From Pseudomonas sp. REP124 (GTDB taxonomy: Bacteria; Pseudomonadota; Gammaproteobacteria; Pseudomonadales; Pseudomonadaceae): DNA of 55,021 bases. A program made the position numbers and the translations under genes. The stretch lies in the NCBI RefSeq assembly GCF_020164475.1, contig NZ_JAIQWX010000027.1, positions 1 to 55,021 of the forward strand, given 5' to 3'. Shown here piece by piece: positions 8,866-18,864 of this stretch. The notes beneath the pieces are model-generated. The model searched no databases and was not told the DNA's origin. It was given only the letters and a program-made list of their open reading frames with translations. The stretch's first letter is position 1, and every line of letters begins with the position of its first letter.

Positions 8866-9768
8866 TCAGAGGCGGCTGGAGAGATCGTCCAGGGCCGCAC
8901 GCAAATCAGTGAACTGGAAAATGTAACCCGCCTCGAGCAGGCGAGCCGGCATGGCTCGCTGACCGCCCAACAGCAGCAACGACAATTCGCCCAACCCGAC
9001 CTTCAACGCAAGCGCCGGCATCGGCATGAACGCCGGACGGTGCAACACGCTGCCCAAGGTCTTGGCGAACTCGCGATTGCGCACCGGTTTCGGCGCGCAG
9101 GCATTATAGGGACCGTTGGCGTCATTGCGATGCAGAAGAAAATCGATCAAAGCGATTTGATCCTTGATGTGGATCCACGGCATCCATTGCCGACCGTTGC
9201 CGAGCGGCCCGCCCAGCCCCAGTTTGAACGGCAGCAACAGCCGCGACAAAAAGCCGCCCTCGGCCGACAGCACCAGCCCCGTGCGGATGAGAATGACGCG
9301 AATCCCCATGGCTTCCGCGCGCTGGGCCGTTTCCTCCCAGGCGATGCACAACTGGCTGGCGAAATCATCGATCACCGGCGGCGATTCTTCGGTCAGCTCA
9401 CGCTCGCCGCCGTCGCCATACCAGCCCACGGCGGAACCGGAAATCAGCACCTGCGGTTTCTGCTCGCGACTTTCGAGCCAGGCCAGCAGGGTTTCGGTCA
9501 ACGTGATGCGGCTGCTCCACAACAATGCCTTGCGCTTGTGTGTCCACGGGCGATCGGCGATCGGGGCGCCAGCGAGATTGACGATGGCATCGACGGGCTC
9601 CTGCCCGACCTCTTCAAGCCGCGCGATTCCACGCACTTGCGCACCACAGATTTTCGCCACTTTTGCAGGCGTGCGACTCCAGACAGTCAACCGATGCCCC
9701 TGGCTCGACCAGTGCCGACAGAGCTGACGTCCTATCAAACCAGTACCGCCGGTCAGCAATATGTGCAT
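8866..9768 (-). CDS. TIGR01777 family SDR-type epimerase (YfcH-like)
   Basis: 300 residues of extended short-chain dehydrogenase fold. The N-terminus is [16 protein letters not shown], the NAD(P)-binding loop. It is followed by [18 protein letters not shown] and [15 protein letters not shown], which carry the expected Ser and Tyr; both are hallmarks of this family. The substrate is unknown. GAGGAAG precedes the ATG at 9768. It is transcribed with hemH and away from the renalase gene; their shared intergenic region carries LitR-type half-sites. Confidence 0.9.
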   Translation of the reverse strand: MHILLTGGTGLIGRQLCRHWSSQGHRLTVWSRTPAKVAKICGAQVRGIARLEEVGQEPVDAIVNLAGAPIADRPWTHKRKALLWSSRITLTETLLAWLESREQKPQVLISGSAVGWYGDGGERELTEESPPVIDDFASQLCIAWEETAQRAEAMGIRVILIRTGLVLSAEGGFLSRLLLPFKLGLGGPLGNGRQWMPWIHIKDQIALIDFLLHRNDANGPYNACAPKPVRNREFAKTLGSVLHRPAFMPMPALALKVGLGELSLLLLGGQRAMPARLLEAGYIFQFTDLRAALDDLSSRL

Positions 9769-9894
9769 GACTTCTTCCTCGCGTGGCGTTTTACCCTGAT
9801 CACTAGTCTATTTTTATAAGCAAGGGATCTTTGATATCGGGCAGTGTCTGTGTTTAACAATAGGCCAAGCTGTCAGAACGAGAACACACCAAGT

Positions 9895-10958
<1,064 letters not shown>

Positions 10959-10966
10959 ATTTCGAA

Positions 10967-10995
10967 TGTAGGAGCTGCCTTCGGCAGCCCCTACA
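10967..10995. repeat. Short REP hairpin after the renalase gene
   Basis: TGTAGGAGCTGCCTTCGGCAGC followed by CCCTACA forms a compact hairpin with a TTCG tetraloop, a common Pseudomonas REP subclass. It sits nine bases after the stop codon and may stabilise or end the transcript. Confidence 0.8.
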
Positions 10996-11019
10996 AAGCC
11001 CGCTACGCCGCAACAAACC

Positions 11020-11093
11020 TGTACAAACAATTTGACTTGCACACCTTTGAATCTATGATGAACTTGAGTTGTACAGAAAAACTTATCTGTACA
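11020..11093 (+). promoter_or_regulatory. LitR/PplR operators and sigma-70 promoter of the photolyase operon
   Basis: Two direct repeats with 12-base spacing: TGTACA 11020-11025 with TGCACA 11038-11043 (one mismatch), and TGTACA 11070-11075 with TGTACA 11088-11093 (perfect). Between them lies a good sigma-70 promoter, TTGACT 11032-11037, 16-base spacer, TATGAT 11054-11059. The first operator overlaps the -35 and the second lies just after the -10, an arrangement expected for repression. It drives the TudS-like, litR, phr, SDR genes, and so predicts autoregulation by the encoded LitR-type protein. Confidence 0.82.
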
Positions 11094-11116
11094 GGTTTTG
11101 ATTCCGAGGTACTCCC

Positions 11117-12073
11117 ATGCCCCTGCCCGCCGCCAAACCGAAAATCGCTATCAGCGCCTGCCTGATGGGCGCCGAGGTGCGCTACAACGGCGGACACAAG
11201 GCATCACGACTCTGCAGCCAGACCCTTACCGATTACTTCGATTTCGTGCCGGTCTGCCCGGAAGTCGCCATCGGCCTGGGTATTCCCCGTGAACCTATCC
11301 GGCTGGTGGGCGATGCCGATCAACCCGAGGCGGTTGGCACCGTCAACCCGGAACTCAACGTCACCCGATCATTGGCCGAATACGGCCAACACATGGCGTC
11401 GGAACTGGACGACATCTGTGGCTACATCTTCATGCAGAAGTCGCCGTCCTGTGGCCTGGAGCGGGTCAAGGTCTACCACGCCAACGGAGCTCCGCACGGC
11501 AGCGGCCAGGGTATCTACGCCCAAGCCTTTTGCGCGCAGCACCCTGACTTGCCGGTGGAAGAAGACGGTCGACTGAACGATCCGGTCTTGCGGGAGAACT
11601 TTCTCACCCGGGTTTTCGCCTATCACGCCTGGCAACAACTGCTGCAGGAAGGCCTCAGCCGTCGCGGCCTCACCGATTTTCATGCGCGCTACAAATACCA
11701 ACTGATGGCGCACAACCCTGAGCAATACAAAGCCCTGGGCAAGCTGCTGGGCAGCATGGGCGACACCGACCCACAAATTTTGGGCCCGCGTTACTTCAGC
11801 GAATTGATGACCGCCCTGAAACGCTGCGCCACCCGTGGCACCCACACCAATGTCCTGCAACACATAAGCGGTTATCTCAGAGAGGCGATAAGCGCCGAGG
11901 ACAAACAGGAAGTGCAGCACGTGATCGGCCAGTATCGCCACGGCATCGTGCCGCTAGTGGTGCCGCTGACCCTCCTCAAGCATCACTTTCGCCAACACCC
12001 GGATCCGTACATTGCGCAGCAGGTCTATCTGCAACCGCATCCGGAGAACCTCAGTTTGCGAAACGCCATTTAA
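11117..12073 (+). CDS. TudS (DUF523) - DUF1722 fusion protein, YbgA-like
   Basis: 318 residues in two parts. The N-terminal DUF523 part (1-160) has Cys15 in ISACLMG, Cys47 in PVCPEV and Cys112 in SPSCG, with VRYNGG at 21-26. DUF523 proteins of the TudS type bind a [4Fe-4S] cluster by three cysteines and desulfurate thiouracil, so these residues fit. The C-terminal DUF1722 part (about 185-305) is of unknown function. E. coli ybgA, with related domains, also lies next to phr. It is the first gene behind the operator-bearing promoter, and its TAA overlaps the litR ATG by one base. Sulfur removal from nucleobases, including photodamaged thio-bases, is a reasonable but untested role. Confidence 0.85.
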   Translation: MPLPAAKPKIAISACLMGAEVRYNGGHKASRLCSQTLTDYFDFVPVCPEVAIGLGIPREPIRLVGDADQPEAVGTVNPELNVTRSLAEYGQHMASELDDICGYIFMQKSPSCGLERVKVYHANGAPHGSGQGIYAQAFCAQHPDLPVEEDGRLNDPVLRENFLTRVFAYHAWQQLLQEGLSRRGLTDFHARYKYQLMAHNPEQYKALGKLLGSMGDTDPQILGPRYFSELMTALKRCATRGTHTNVLQHISGYLREAISAEDKQEVQHVIGQYRHGIVPLVVPLTLLKHHFRQHPDPYIAQQVYLQPHPENLSLRNAI

Positions 12074-13014
12074 TGAAAGACCGTCCTGACAGCAGCGCCA
12101 GCGAAGATCTCGGCGCCGACTTCAAGAAAGCCCTCGACGAAGGCTGGCTGCCCATTCGAGAAGTGGCCCGCCAGACGGGCGTCAACGCCATCACCCTGCG
12201 CGCCTGGGAGCGGCGTTATGGCCTGATCGTGCCGCAGCGCACGCCCAAGGGGCATCGGTTGTTCTCGGCCGAACATGTACAGCGCATCCACAACATCCTC
12301 ACCTGGCTCAACCGCGGCGTCGCCGTCAGCCAGGTCAAGCAGTTGCTCGATACTCCACAAGCGATCAGCGAACCGGTGGAAAACGATTGGCAGCGACTGC
12401 GCCAGACCCTGCTGCAAGCGGTGACGCGATTGGCCGAGCGCAGCCTGGACGACACCATCAATCAGGCCATGGCGCTGTACCCGCCGAGGACCTTGTGCGA
12501 ACAGTTGCTGATGCCCTTGCTGGCGGACCTGGAGCAGCGCTGGCAGGGCCAATTTGGTGCACAAATGGAGCGGGTCTTTTTTTATTCGTGGCTACGCAGC
12601 AAATTCGGCGCGCGCATCTACCATAACAACCGCCAGTTACACACTTCGCCCCTGCTGTTGATCAATCACTCCGACCTTCCGCTGGAGCCGCATCTGTGGC
12701 TCACCGCGTGGCTGATCAGCAGTGCCGATTGCCCGGTGGAAGTGTTCGACTGGCCGCTGCCCGCCGGTGAACTGGCGCTGGCGGTGGATCATCTGCAGCC
12801 CCGGGGCGTACTGCTGTATTCCAGCAAAGCCATGAACCTTTCGCAGCTGACGAAACTTTTGAACGGCGTCAGCTGCCCAAAAATGATCGCCGGACCAACG
12901 GTGTGCATTCACCACGCCGAGTTGTCCGAAAGAATTTCCGAAACTTGCGAGCTGTACCTGGCTGAAGACCCGTTATCGGCTCACCAGGCACTGATTCAGC
13001 GTGGGCTCATTTAA
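12073..13014 (+). CDS. MerR family LitR/CarH-type light-response regulator (PplR1-like)
   Basis: 313 residues. A MerR winged-helix domain (about 27-95) contains REVARQTGVNAITLRAWERR and GHRLFSAEHVQRI. The C-terminal part has the length of the CarH helical-bundle plus B12-fold domains, but I cannot find the Trp-x9-Glu-His or Asp-x-His-x-x-Gly cobalamin motifs; the corresponding area reads LINHSDLPLEPHLW. This fits the LitR class of P. putida PplR1-3, where light is sensed by separate short LOV proteins rather than by B12. No LOV gene is in this window. Position directly before phr and the operators upstream indicate autoregulation and control of the cluster. Confidence 0.85.
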   Translation: MKDRPDSSASEDLGADFKKALDEGWLPIREVARQTGVNAITLRAWERRYGLIVPQRTPKGHRLFSAEHVQRIHNILTWLNRGVAVSQVKQLLDTPQAISEPVENDWQRLRQTLLQAVTRLAERSLDDTINQAMALYPPRTLCEQLLMPLLADLEQRWQGQFGAQMERVFFYSWLRSKFGARIYHNNRQLHTSPLLLINHSDLPLEPHLWLTAWLISSADCPVEVFDWPLPAGELALAVDHLQPRGVLLYSSKAMNLSQLTKLLNGVSCPKMIAGPTVCIHHAELSERISETCELYLAEDPLSAHQALIQRGLI

Positions 13015-13027
13015 TGCGGGCGTGTAC

Positions 13028-14470
13028 ATGCAATTGATCTGGCTGCGCTGCGACTTGCGCGTGAACGACAACACCGCCCTCTCGGCCGCAGCCGCGGCCG
13101 GGCCTTGCGTTGCGGTGTATCTGCTGAGTCCCGGGCAATGGAAGGAGCACGACGATGCAGCCTGCAAAGTGGACTTCTGGCTGCGTAACCTGCAACAGCT
13201 GAGTTCGGCGCTGGGCAAGCTGAACATTCCGCTGTTGATCCGCACGGCTTCGCACTGGGATCAGGCGCCGAAGGTACTGCTCGAACTGTGCCGGCAACTG
13301 AAGATCGAGGCCGTGCATTTCAATGATGAATACGGCGTCCACGAAAGCCGGCGCGATGCGGCGGTGAGCGAAAAGCTGCAAGGCGAAGGCATCGCCGTGC
13401 ACAGTTATCTCGACCAGTTGCTGTTCCAGCCCGGCAGCGTGCTGACCAAAACCGGCACCTACTTCCAGGTGTTCAGCCAGTTCCGCAAGGTCTGCTACGA
13501 ACGCCTGCATCAATCGCTGCCGCACCTGGTGAAAGCGCCCAAGGCGCAACAGCCGTTGAAGCTTGCCAGCGACGAGATTCCCGAACACATCAGGGGCTTT
13601 GCCCCGCCCAGCGATCAACTGCGCGATTTTTGGCCGGCCGGCGAGGCTGAAGCGAAGCGTCGCCTGGACAGCTTCACCGATGCTCAGATCGAACACTACC
13701 TGGACGAACGGGACTTCCCGGCGAAACCCGGCACCAGCCAACTGTCGGCTTATCTCGCCGCCGGGGTGATTTCCCCACGCCAGTGCCTGCATGCCGCGCT
13801 GCAATCCAATCAATGGGAATTCGACAGCGGTAAAGCCGGCGTATCGACCTGGATCAATGAATTGCTCTGGCGCGAGTTCTACAAACACATTCTGGTGGGC
13901 TACCCCAGGGTCTCCCGCCACCGTGCCTTCCGCCCGGAAACCGAAGCCCTGGTCTGGCGCGACGCGCCGGATGATCTTGCCGCCTGGCAGGAGGCCCGTA
14001 CCGGCTTGCCGATCATTGATGCGGCCATGCGCCAATTGCTGGAAACCGGCTGGATGCACAATCGACTGCGCATGATCGTGGCCATGTTCCTGACCAAAAA
14101 CCTGCTGATCGACTGGCGAGAAGGCGAGCGCTTTTTCATGCGTCACCTGATCGATGGCGACCTGGCCGCGAACAACGGCGGCTGGCAGTGGAGTTCATCG
14201 ACCGGCACCGATTCGGCGCCCTACTTCCGCATTTTCAATCCGCTGAGCCAGTCGGAAAAATTCGATGCCCAAGGCCTGTTCATCAAACACTGGCTGCCGG
14301 AACTGGCCGCTCTCAACAAAAAAGAAGTGCATAACCCGGCCGTCAACGGCCTGTTCGGTGTCGCGGACTACCCGTCGCCGATCGTCGACCTGCACGCCTC
14401 CCGCGCAAGGGCCCTGGCCGCCTTCAAGAACCTGCCCCCACGGCAAAACGCTGGAGGCGATCATCAATAA
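13028..14470 (+). CDS. phr: Deoxyribodipyrimidine photolyase (CPD class I)
   Basis: Light-driven repair of cyclobutane pyrimidine dimers using FAD and an antenna cofactor. The 480-residue protein starts MQLIWLRCDLRVNDNTALS at 13028, the usual family start; a frame to 13001 would overlap litR. The antenna-domain segment HFNDEYGVHESRRD and the FAD/DNA-binding block WMHNRLRMIVAMFLTKNLL, with NNGGWQWSSSTGTD and PYFRIFNP, are all present. The ribosome binding site is weak, suggesting coupling to litR translation, which ends 13 bases upstream. Confidence 0.97.
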   Translation: MQLIWLRCDLRVNDNTALSAAAAAGPCVAVYLLSPGQWKEHDDAACKVDFWLRNLQQLSSALGKLNIPLLIRTASHWDQAPKVLLELCRQLKIEAVHFNDEYGVHESRRDAAVSEKLQGEGIAVHSYLDQLLFQPGSVLTKTGTYFQVFSQFRKVCYERLHQSLPHLVKAPKAQQPLKLASDEIPEHIRGFAPPSDQLRDFWPAGEAEAKRRLDSFTDAQIEHYLDERDFPAKPGTSQLSAYLAAGVISPRQCLHAALQSNQWEFDSGKAGVSTWINELLWREFYKHILVGYPRVSRHRAFRPETEALVWRDAPDDLAAWQEARTGLPIIDAAMRQLLETGWMHNRLRMIVAMFLTKNLLIDWREGERFFMRHLIDGDLAANNGGWQWSSSTGTDSAPYFRIFNPLSQSEKFDAQGLFIKHWLPELAALNKKEVHNPAVNGLFGVADYPSPIVDLHASRARALAAFKNLPPRQNAGGDHQ

Positions 14471-14575
14471 CCACGACTTTCCTGGCTTTCGGCGTCGCTT
14501 GAATGCCGGGCCACTGTTTTTTGATCTGTTATCGATTTGGGATCGGGGAACCCCTCGGTCAAGAAGGAGCACGGG

Positions 14576-15358
14576 ATGAGTATTACGCCTCCACGACGAT
14601 ACTGGCTGACGGGAGCAGGCAACGGCCTGGGTGCCTCGCTGGCCGAGGAGATATTGAAAAGCGGTGCCCACCTGGCCGTCAGTTCACGCTCACTGGCGCC
14701 ATTGAAAGTCCTCTCGCAACGCTATCCGGGGCAAGTGCTGGTGCTCACTGGCGATATGACCGACAGCCAGACGGTACGCGAGACAGGCGAGCAGATCGCC
14801 GAGGTCTGGGGTTCTCTCGACACGCTGATTCTCAATGCCGGCACCTGTGAATACGTGGATGCCAAACAGTTCGATGCCTCGATCGTCGAACACATCGTGC
14901 GCACTAACCTGCTTGCCAGCAGCTACTGCGTCGAAGCTGCGCTGCCGTTGCTGCGGGGTGGGATCGCACCGCACCTGGTGGGTCTGGCAAGCCCGGTGAC
15001 CTATCTGCCGCTCCCACGCTCGGAGGCCTACGGCAATGCCAGGGCGGGCTTGCGTTCCTTGTTCGAATCCATGCGCCTGGACGTGGCATCGCAGGGTGTC
15101 GAAGTCACCGTGGTCAGCCCCGGCGCGCTCGACTCTTCGCCCACCAGTAAAACAGACCCGGCGACACCTCTCTTCGGGTCCGCCGCGAAAGCTGCACGTC
15201 ACATCTTCGAAAAACTCAAAAGCCGTCCACTGGAGATCCACTTTCCGGGCGTGACCGTCGCCGACCTGTGGCCGATGGCGAAACTGCCGGGCAAAACAGA
15301 ACTGACCATCGGCAAGAGCATGGTGCGCGGCAGTCCGCCGATCGTGGATTTGCCATAA
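14576..15358 (+). CDS. Short-chain dehydrogenase-like protein with substituted catalytic lysine
   Basis: 260 residues. The start at 14576 follows AAGGAG closely; the frame reaches 14537 but without a site. The SDR pattern is clear: TGAGNGLG (12-19) for the cofactor, NAG (87-89), Asn111, Ser139 and Tyr152. The fourth active-site residue, normally Lys at Tyr+4, is Arg156 (codon AGG at 15041-15043). It follows phr by about 105 bases in the same direction and may belong to the light-regulated transcript. Either the enzyme is altered in activity or the arginine substitutes functionally. Substrate unknown. Confidence 0.85.
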   Translation: MSITPPRRYWLTGAGNGLGASLAEEILKSGAHLAVSSRSLAPLKVLSQRYPGQVLVLTGDMTDSQTVRETGEQIAEVWGSLDTLILNAGTCEYVDAKQFDASIVEHIVRTNLLASSYCVEAALPLLRGGIAPHLVGLASPVTYLPLPRSEAYGNARAGLRSLFESMRLDVASQGVEVTVVSPGALDSSPTSKTDPATPLFGSAAKAARHIFEKLKSRPLEIHFPGVTVADLWPMAKLPGKTELTIGKSMVRGSPPIVDLP

Positions 15359-15439
15359 GCCTACCGCCCCTGACGAATGCGGCGCAGCGTCCGTCAGGGC
15401 TTTCACACTCAGTCGGGGTGATGGCTTACACTGCGCGCC

Positions 15440-15745
15440 ATGAAAACCATTCCCCATCTGCAAATCGCCGAATCGGCCGTGACCTGCTCGAGCTGTGCGG
15501 CCTGTTGCTGCCAGTTGGAAGTGATGCTGATCACCGACACAGGCGTGCCCGAGCGGTATATCGACACCGATGAATGGGGTGGGGAAGTCATGCTGCGCCT
15601 GGATGACGGCTGGTGCGCCGCGCTGGATCGCGACACGATGATGTGCACCATCTACGAAAAACGCCCGCTGATCTGCCGGGAGTTCGAGATGGGCGCGCCG
15701 GAATGCCTGGATGAGCGTGAGGGGATTGCGACGGCGTATCGCTGA
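15440..15745 (+). CDS. YkgJ family cysteine cluster protein
   Basis: 101 residues with an N-terminal CSSCAACCCQLEV cluster (about residues 16-28) and later cysteines in WCAALDRDTMMCTIYEKRPLICREF. This is the CxxCC...C pattern of the YkgJ (UPF0153) family, thought to bind a metal or iron-sulfur centre; the role is unknown. A weak ribosome binding site precedes the ATG. A REPIN follows. Confidence 0.88.
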   Translation: MKTIPHLQIAESAVTCSSCAACCCQLEVMLITDTGVPERYIDTDEWGGEVMLRLDDGWCAALDRDTMMCTIYEKRPLICREFEMGAPECLDEREGIATAYR

Positions 15746-15758
15746 ATGCGTCTGCCCC

Positions 15759-15860
15759 CTGTAGGAGCGAGCATGCTCGCGATGGACTTCAAGACACCGC
15801 GGGGCGTCAGGCTCCCAGCGCTATCGTTGACGACCATCGCGAGCATGCTCGCTCCTACAG
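15759..15860. repeat. REPIN between the YkgJ gene and pagL
   Basis: TGTAGGAGCGAGCATGCTCGCGATGG and its inverted copy enclose about 50 bases, between two convergent genes. The spacer contains CAAGACACCGCGGGG, related to the spacer of the 4422-4523 pair read in the other direction, so both descend from a common REPIN unit. Confidence 0.85.
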
Positions 15861-15870
15861 GTAAAGCGGC

Positions 15871-16389
15871 TTACAACGGCATTGTGTAATGCAACGCGTA
15901 GCTCTCTACCCCATCGTTCGGGCTGCTGATCCCGGCATTGGAATAGTGCGTCGCGCGAATGCCGACTTCGTGTCCGCCGGCAAAACGCAGGCCGACACCG
16001 AATCGATCTTCGAACTGAAAGGCTCCGCCCAGTTTGTTGTCTTCGAGTTCAGTGTTGGCAAACAGCGCAACACCCACACCGAGCTCAACATAAGGCTTGA
16101 CGTTCTGGCCCGCAAATTCGTAAACGAACACAGGCGAGAAGGACAGGCTGTGGTTGCTGGAGGTCTCGTCGCCTTCCCAATAGGTATAGGCGCCGCTCCA
16201 GTAACCGGTGAGTCGACCGACGTCGGTCTGCCACCAGCTTTTGTCCCAATCGAATTGCATGCCCAGACGATAAGTCATGGTCGAATCGCTGGTCTGACCG
16301 ACCCCGAACTCCACCCCCGCCGCCTGTGCCGTAAAACTTTGCCCCAACAACGCAGCCGCAATCGCGGCCAAACAGAACAGTCGCTTCAT
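15871..16389 (-). CDS. pagL: Lipid A 3-O-deacylase
   Basis: Outer-membrane beta-barrel enzyme that removes the 3-position acyl chain of lipid A. The 172-residue precursor has a signal peptide ending near AQA (residue 23). The catalytic residues His148, Ser150 and Glu162 are visible in ATHYSNAG and GVESYALHY; their spacing equals that of P. aeruginosa PagL (His126, Ser128, Glu140, mature numbering). The final residue is Leu rather than the usual barrel-ending Phe. AAGGA precedes the ATG. It is separate from murI, with its own upstream gap of about 110 bases. Confidence 0.93.
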   Translation of the reverse strand: MKRLFCLAAIAAALLGQSFTAQAAGVEFGVGQTSDSTMTYRLGMQFDWDKSWWQTDVGRLTGYWSGAYTYWEGDETSSNHSLSFSPVFVYEFAGQNVKPYVELGVGVALFANTELEDNKLGGAFQFEDRFGVGLRFAGGHEVGIRATHYSNAGISSPNDGVESYALHYTMPL

Positions 16390-16500
16390 AGAAACATCCT
16401 TTTCCGAACGATTTCGTTTGGTTTTTTTTAGATTTGACGCTCACAGCTATAGAAGTCGACGGTTTATCAGAAGTTCACCCTAATTTCGAATTTCCCCAAA

Positions 16501-17292
16501 CTACCTTTCAAAGCTTTGCACAACACCGCAGTTATGCCACAGGATCGGCAATATTTTTGTGAAATGCGCAGGGTCGGCGCTGCTCCAGAATTGCGCCTGG
16601 CGGGCAGGTCCTTCGGCGAGCAATTCGCGCTCGGCCAGCAGGCGCTGGAGTTGTCGCGCGACGGCGGCTCCGGTGTCGATCAGGCTGATGTCATCGGGGA
16701 TCATCTGCTTGAGCAGCGGCTTGAGAAAGGGGTAATGGGTGCAGCCGAGAATGATGGTGTCGGCGCCAGCGGCGAGCAGCGGCCGAACATAGCTTTCCAG
16801 CAATTGGCGCAAGGCCGCGCTATGCAGATCGCCACTTTCGATAAGCTCCACCAGTCCAGGGCAAGGCTGGGTGATCACTCGCACATCGCTGGCGAAGCGG
16901 TCGAGCAATGCGGCGAATTTGGCGCTCTGCAGAGTGCCTGTGGTCGCCAGCACACCGACTACGCCGGTGCGGGTCGCGGCTGCGGCCGGCTTGACCGCAG
17001 GCTCCATACCGACGATGGGCCATTCGGGGTAATCGCGCCGCAGATCCGCGACACCGGCAACGGTGGCGGTATTGCAGGCGAGCACCAACGCCTTGGCGCC
17101 CTGCCCTTGAAAGAAGTCGGCAATGGCACTGCAACGCTGCTGGATGAATTCCGGCGACTTTTCGCCGTAAGGAATATTGCCGCAATCGGCGACGTACAAC
17201 AGCGATTCGTTGGGCAGCAAGCGCTGGATCTCGGCCAGCACCGAAAGCCCGCCGACACCGGAGTCGAAAACGCCGATCGGCGCTTCACGCAT
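16501..17292 (-). CDS. murI: Glutamate racemase
   Basis: Makes D-glutamate for peptidoglycan. The 263-residue form starts [19 protein letters not shown] at 17292, the usual family start, overlapping the moeB stop by eight bases; the frame extends to 17364 inside moeB but is not family-like. Both catalytic cysteines are present, in [11 protein letters not shown] (about residue 70) and [14 protein letters not shown] (about 180). It is the last gene of the hemA-prfA-prmC-moeB-murI chain, a Pseudomonas arrangement. Confidence 0.96.
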   Translation of the reverse strand: MREAPIGVFDSGVGGLSVLAEIQRLLPNESLLYVADCGNIPYGEKSPEFIQQRCSAIADFFQGQGAKALVLACNTATVAGVADLRRDYPEWPIVGMEPAVKPAAAATRTGVVGVLATTGTLQSAKFAALLDRFASDVRVITQPCPGLVELIESGDLHSAALRQLLESYVRPLLAAGADTIILGCTHYPFLKPLLKQMIPDDISLIDTGAAVARQLQRLLAERELLAEGPARQAQFWSSADPAHFTKILPILWHNCGVVQSFER

Positions 17293-18040
17293 GCGTTGAG
17301 CCACAGACACTGCAGCCCGGGTCACGCTTGACCCGCAACTCGCGAAAACGCGAGCCCAGCGCATCGATCAACAGCAGGCGTCCCACCAGCGGCTCGCCGA
17401 ATCCAGCCAGCAACTTCAGCGCTTCGAGCGCCTGCAAGCTGCCCACCATCCCCACCAACGGACCGACGACACCAGCTTCGCTGCAGGTCAGTTCGGCCTC
17501 GCTGCCGTGCCCGTACAGACAGTGGTAGCACGGACTCTCGGGGCGGCGCGGATCGAACACCGACAGCTGCCCCTCAAGACGAATCGCCGCGCCGCTCACC
17601 AGCGGTTTGCCCGCCACGACGCAAGCGGCATTGACCGCTTCGCGGGTGGAAAAATTGTCGGAACAATCGAGGACCAGATCCACCCCGGCCACCACCGCCG
17701 CGAGCGAGTCCTCATCCAGCGCTGCTCGATGGGCCACCAGCCGGACTTCGGGATTGATCGCCGTCAGGCGCTTGATCGCCGAATCGACTTTGGTGGTGCC
17801 GACGCTGTCGGTGTCGTGAATGATCTGGCGCTGCAGGTTGGTCAGGTCGACCGTGTCGAAGTCCGCCAGATGCAGCTCACCGACACCCGCCGCCGCGAGG
17901 TACAGCGCCACCGGAGCGCCAAGACCGCCCAGACCGACGATCAGCACGCGACTGTCCTTGAGTTTCAACTGACCGTCGATGTCGATGTGGGCCAACAGGA
18001 TCTGTCGGCTGTAGCGCAGCAATTCCTGATCATTCAGCAC
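17285..18040 (-). CDS. moeB: Molybdopterin-synthase adenylyltransferase (MoeB/ThiF type)
   Basis: 251 residues of the E1-like fold. The nucleotide-binding loop is [23 protein letters not shown] (about 32-54), followed by [13 protein letters not shown] with the adenylation arginine. Two zinc-binding pairs, CYHC (about residue 172) and CSVC (about 244), are intact, as expected for MoeB. It activates a ubiquitin-like sulfur carrier for molybdopterin, or possibly ThiS, by adenylation. Overlaps prmC by seven bases and murI by eight, implying translational coupling. Confidence 0.92.
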   Translation of the reverse strand: MLNDQELLRYSRQILLAHIDIDGQLKLKDSRVLIVGLGGLGAPVALYLAAAGVGELHLADFDTVDLTNLQRQIIHDTDSVGTTKVDSAIKRLTAINPEVRLVAHRAALDEDSLAAVVAGVDLVLDCSDNFSTREAVNAACVVAGKPLVSGAAIRLEGQLSVFDPRRPESPCYHCLYGHGSEAELTCSEAGVVGPLVGMVGSLQALEALKLLAGFGEPLVGRLLLIDALGSRFRELRVKRDPGCSVCGSTHA

Positions 18041-18864
18041 GGCAGGCGTCCCAGACTGATGCGTTGGTGGCCGCCCAGGTCGGTGCGGCTGTGGACTTCT
18101 TCGAAGCCGCGGGTCAGCAGCAAATCGCGCACTGCCTCGGCCTGATCATAACCGTGTTCAAGCATCAACCAGCCACCGGTTTCCAGATGATCCGGCGCCT
18201 GATCAATGATCAAACGCAGATCGTCGAGCCCGTCGGCACCGGCCACCAATGCACTGGCCGGCTCGAAGCGCACGTCCCCCTCGACCAGATGCGGATCGGC
18301 GGCGGCAATATAAGGAGGATTGCTGATGATCAACTGGAAACGCTGGCCTTGCAGCGCACTGAACCAGTGACTGCTGAGCACTGTGGCGTTGTTCAAATGC
18401 AGGCGTTGGCGATTGCGTTCGGCCAGAGCGACTGCTTCGAGCACGCGGTCCACACCGGTGACTTTCCACCCCGGACGTTCACTGGCCAACGCCAGTGCGA
18501 TGGCGCCGCTTCCGGTGCCCAGATCCAGGACCTTGGCCGGTGTGGCGGGCAACAGTTCTAGGGCGGCTTCCACCAGCAACTCGGTGTCCGGACGCGGAAT
18601 CAGGGTGTGCGGTGCGACTTCCAGGTCGAGCTTCCAGAAGCCCTGCTGCCCGAGAATGTAAGCCACCGGCTCACCGCCACGACGGCGCTGCAGATAATTG
18701 GAGAACGTCAGCGCCGCTTCACTGGGGACGATGCGCTCGGGCCACGTGTGCAGAAAGCTGCGGGACTTGCCCAGCGCAGCCGCCAGCAACAATTCGGCAT
18801 CCAGACGCGCAGTGGGCGAGTCAGGCAGATCGGCGGCGCGCAACAGACTGGCGATGATCGTCAT
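18034..18864 (-). CDS. prmC: Peptide chain release factor glutamine methyltransferase
   Basis: Methylates the glutamine of the GGQ motif in release factors, using S-adenosylmethionine. 276 residues with the SAM-binding VLDLGTGSGAIALALA (about 114-129) and the defining ISNPPYIA (about 182-189). It lies directly after its substrate gene prfA, with no intergenic space; the GGTGAG site for its ATG is inside the end of prfA. Confidence 0.96.
   Translation of the reverse strand: MTIIASLLRAADLPDSPTARLDAELLLAAALGKSRSFLHTWPERIVPSEAALTFSNYLQRRRGGEPVAYILGQQGFWKLDLEVAPHTLIPRPDTELLVEAALELLPATPAKVLDLGTGSGAIALALASERPGWKVTGVDRVLEAVALAERNRQRLHLNNATVLSSHWFSALQGQRFQLIISNPPYIAAADPHLVEGDVRFEPASALVAGADGLDDLRLIIDQAPDHLETGGWLMLEHGYDQAEAVRDLLLTRGFEEVHSRTDLGGHQRISLGRLPC

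Noticed and set aside
12073..13014. B12-dependent CarH-type photoreceptor
   Set aside because: The MerR part fits, but the cobalamin-binding residues are not visible, so direct B12 light sensing is unlikely.
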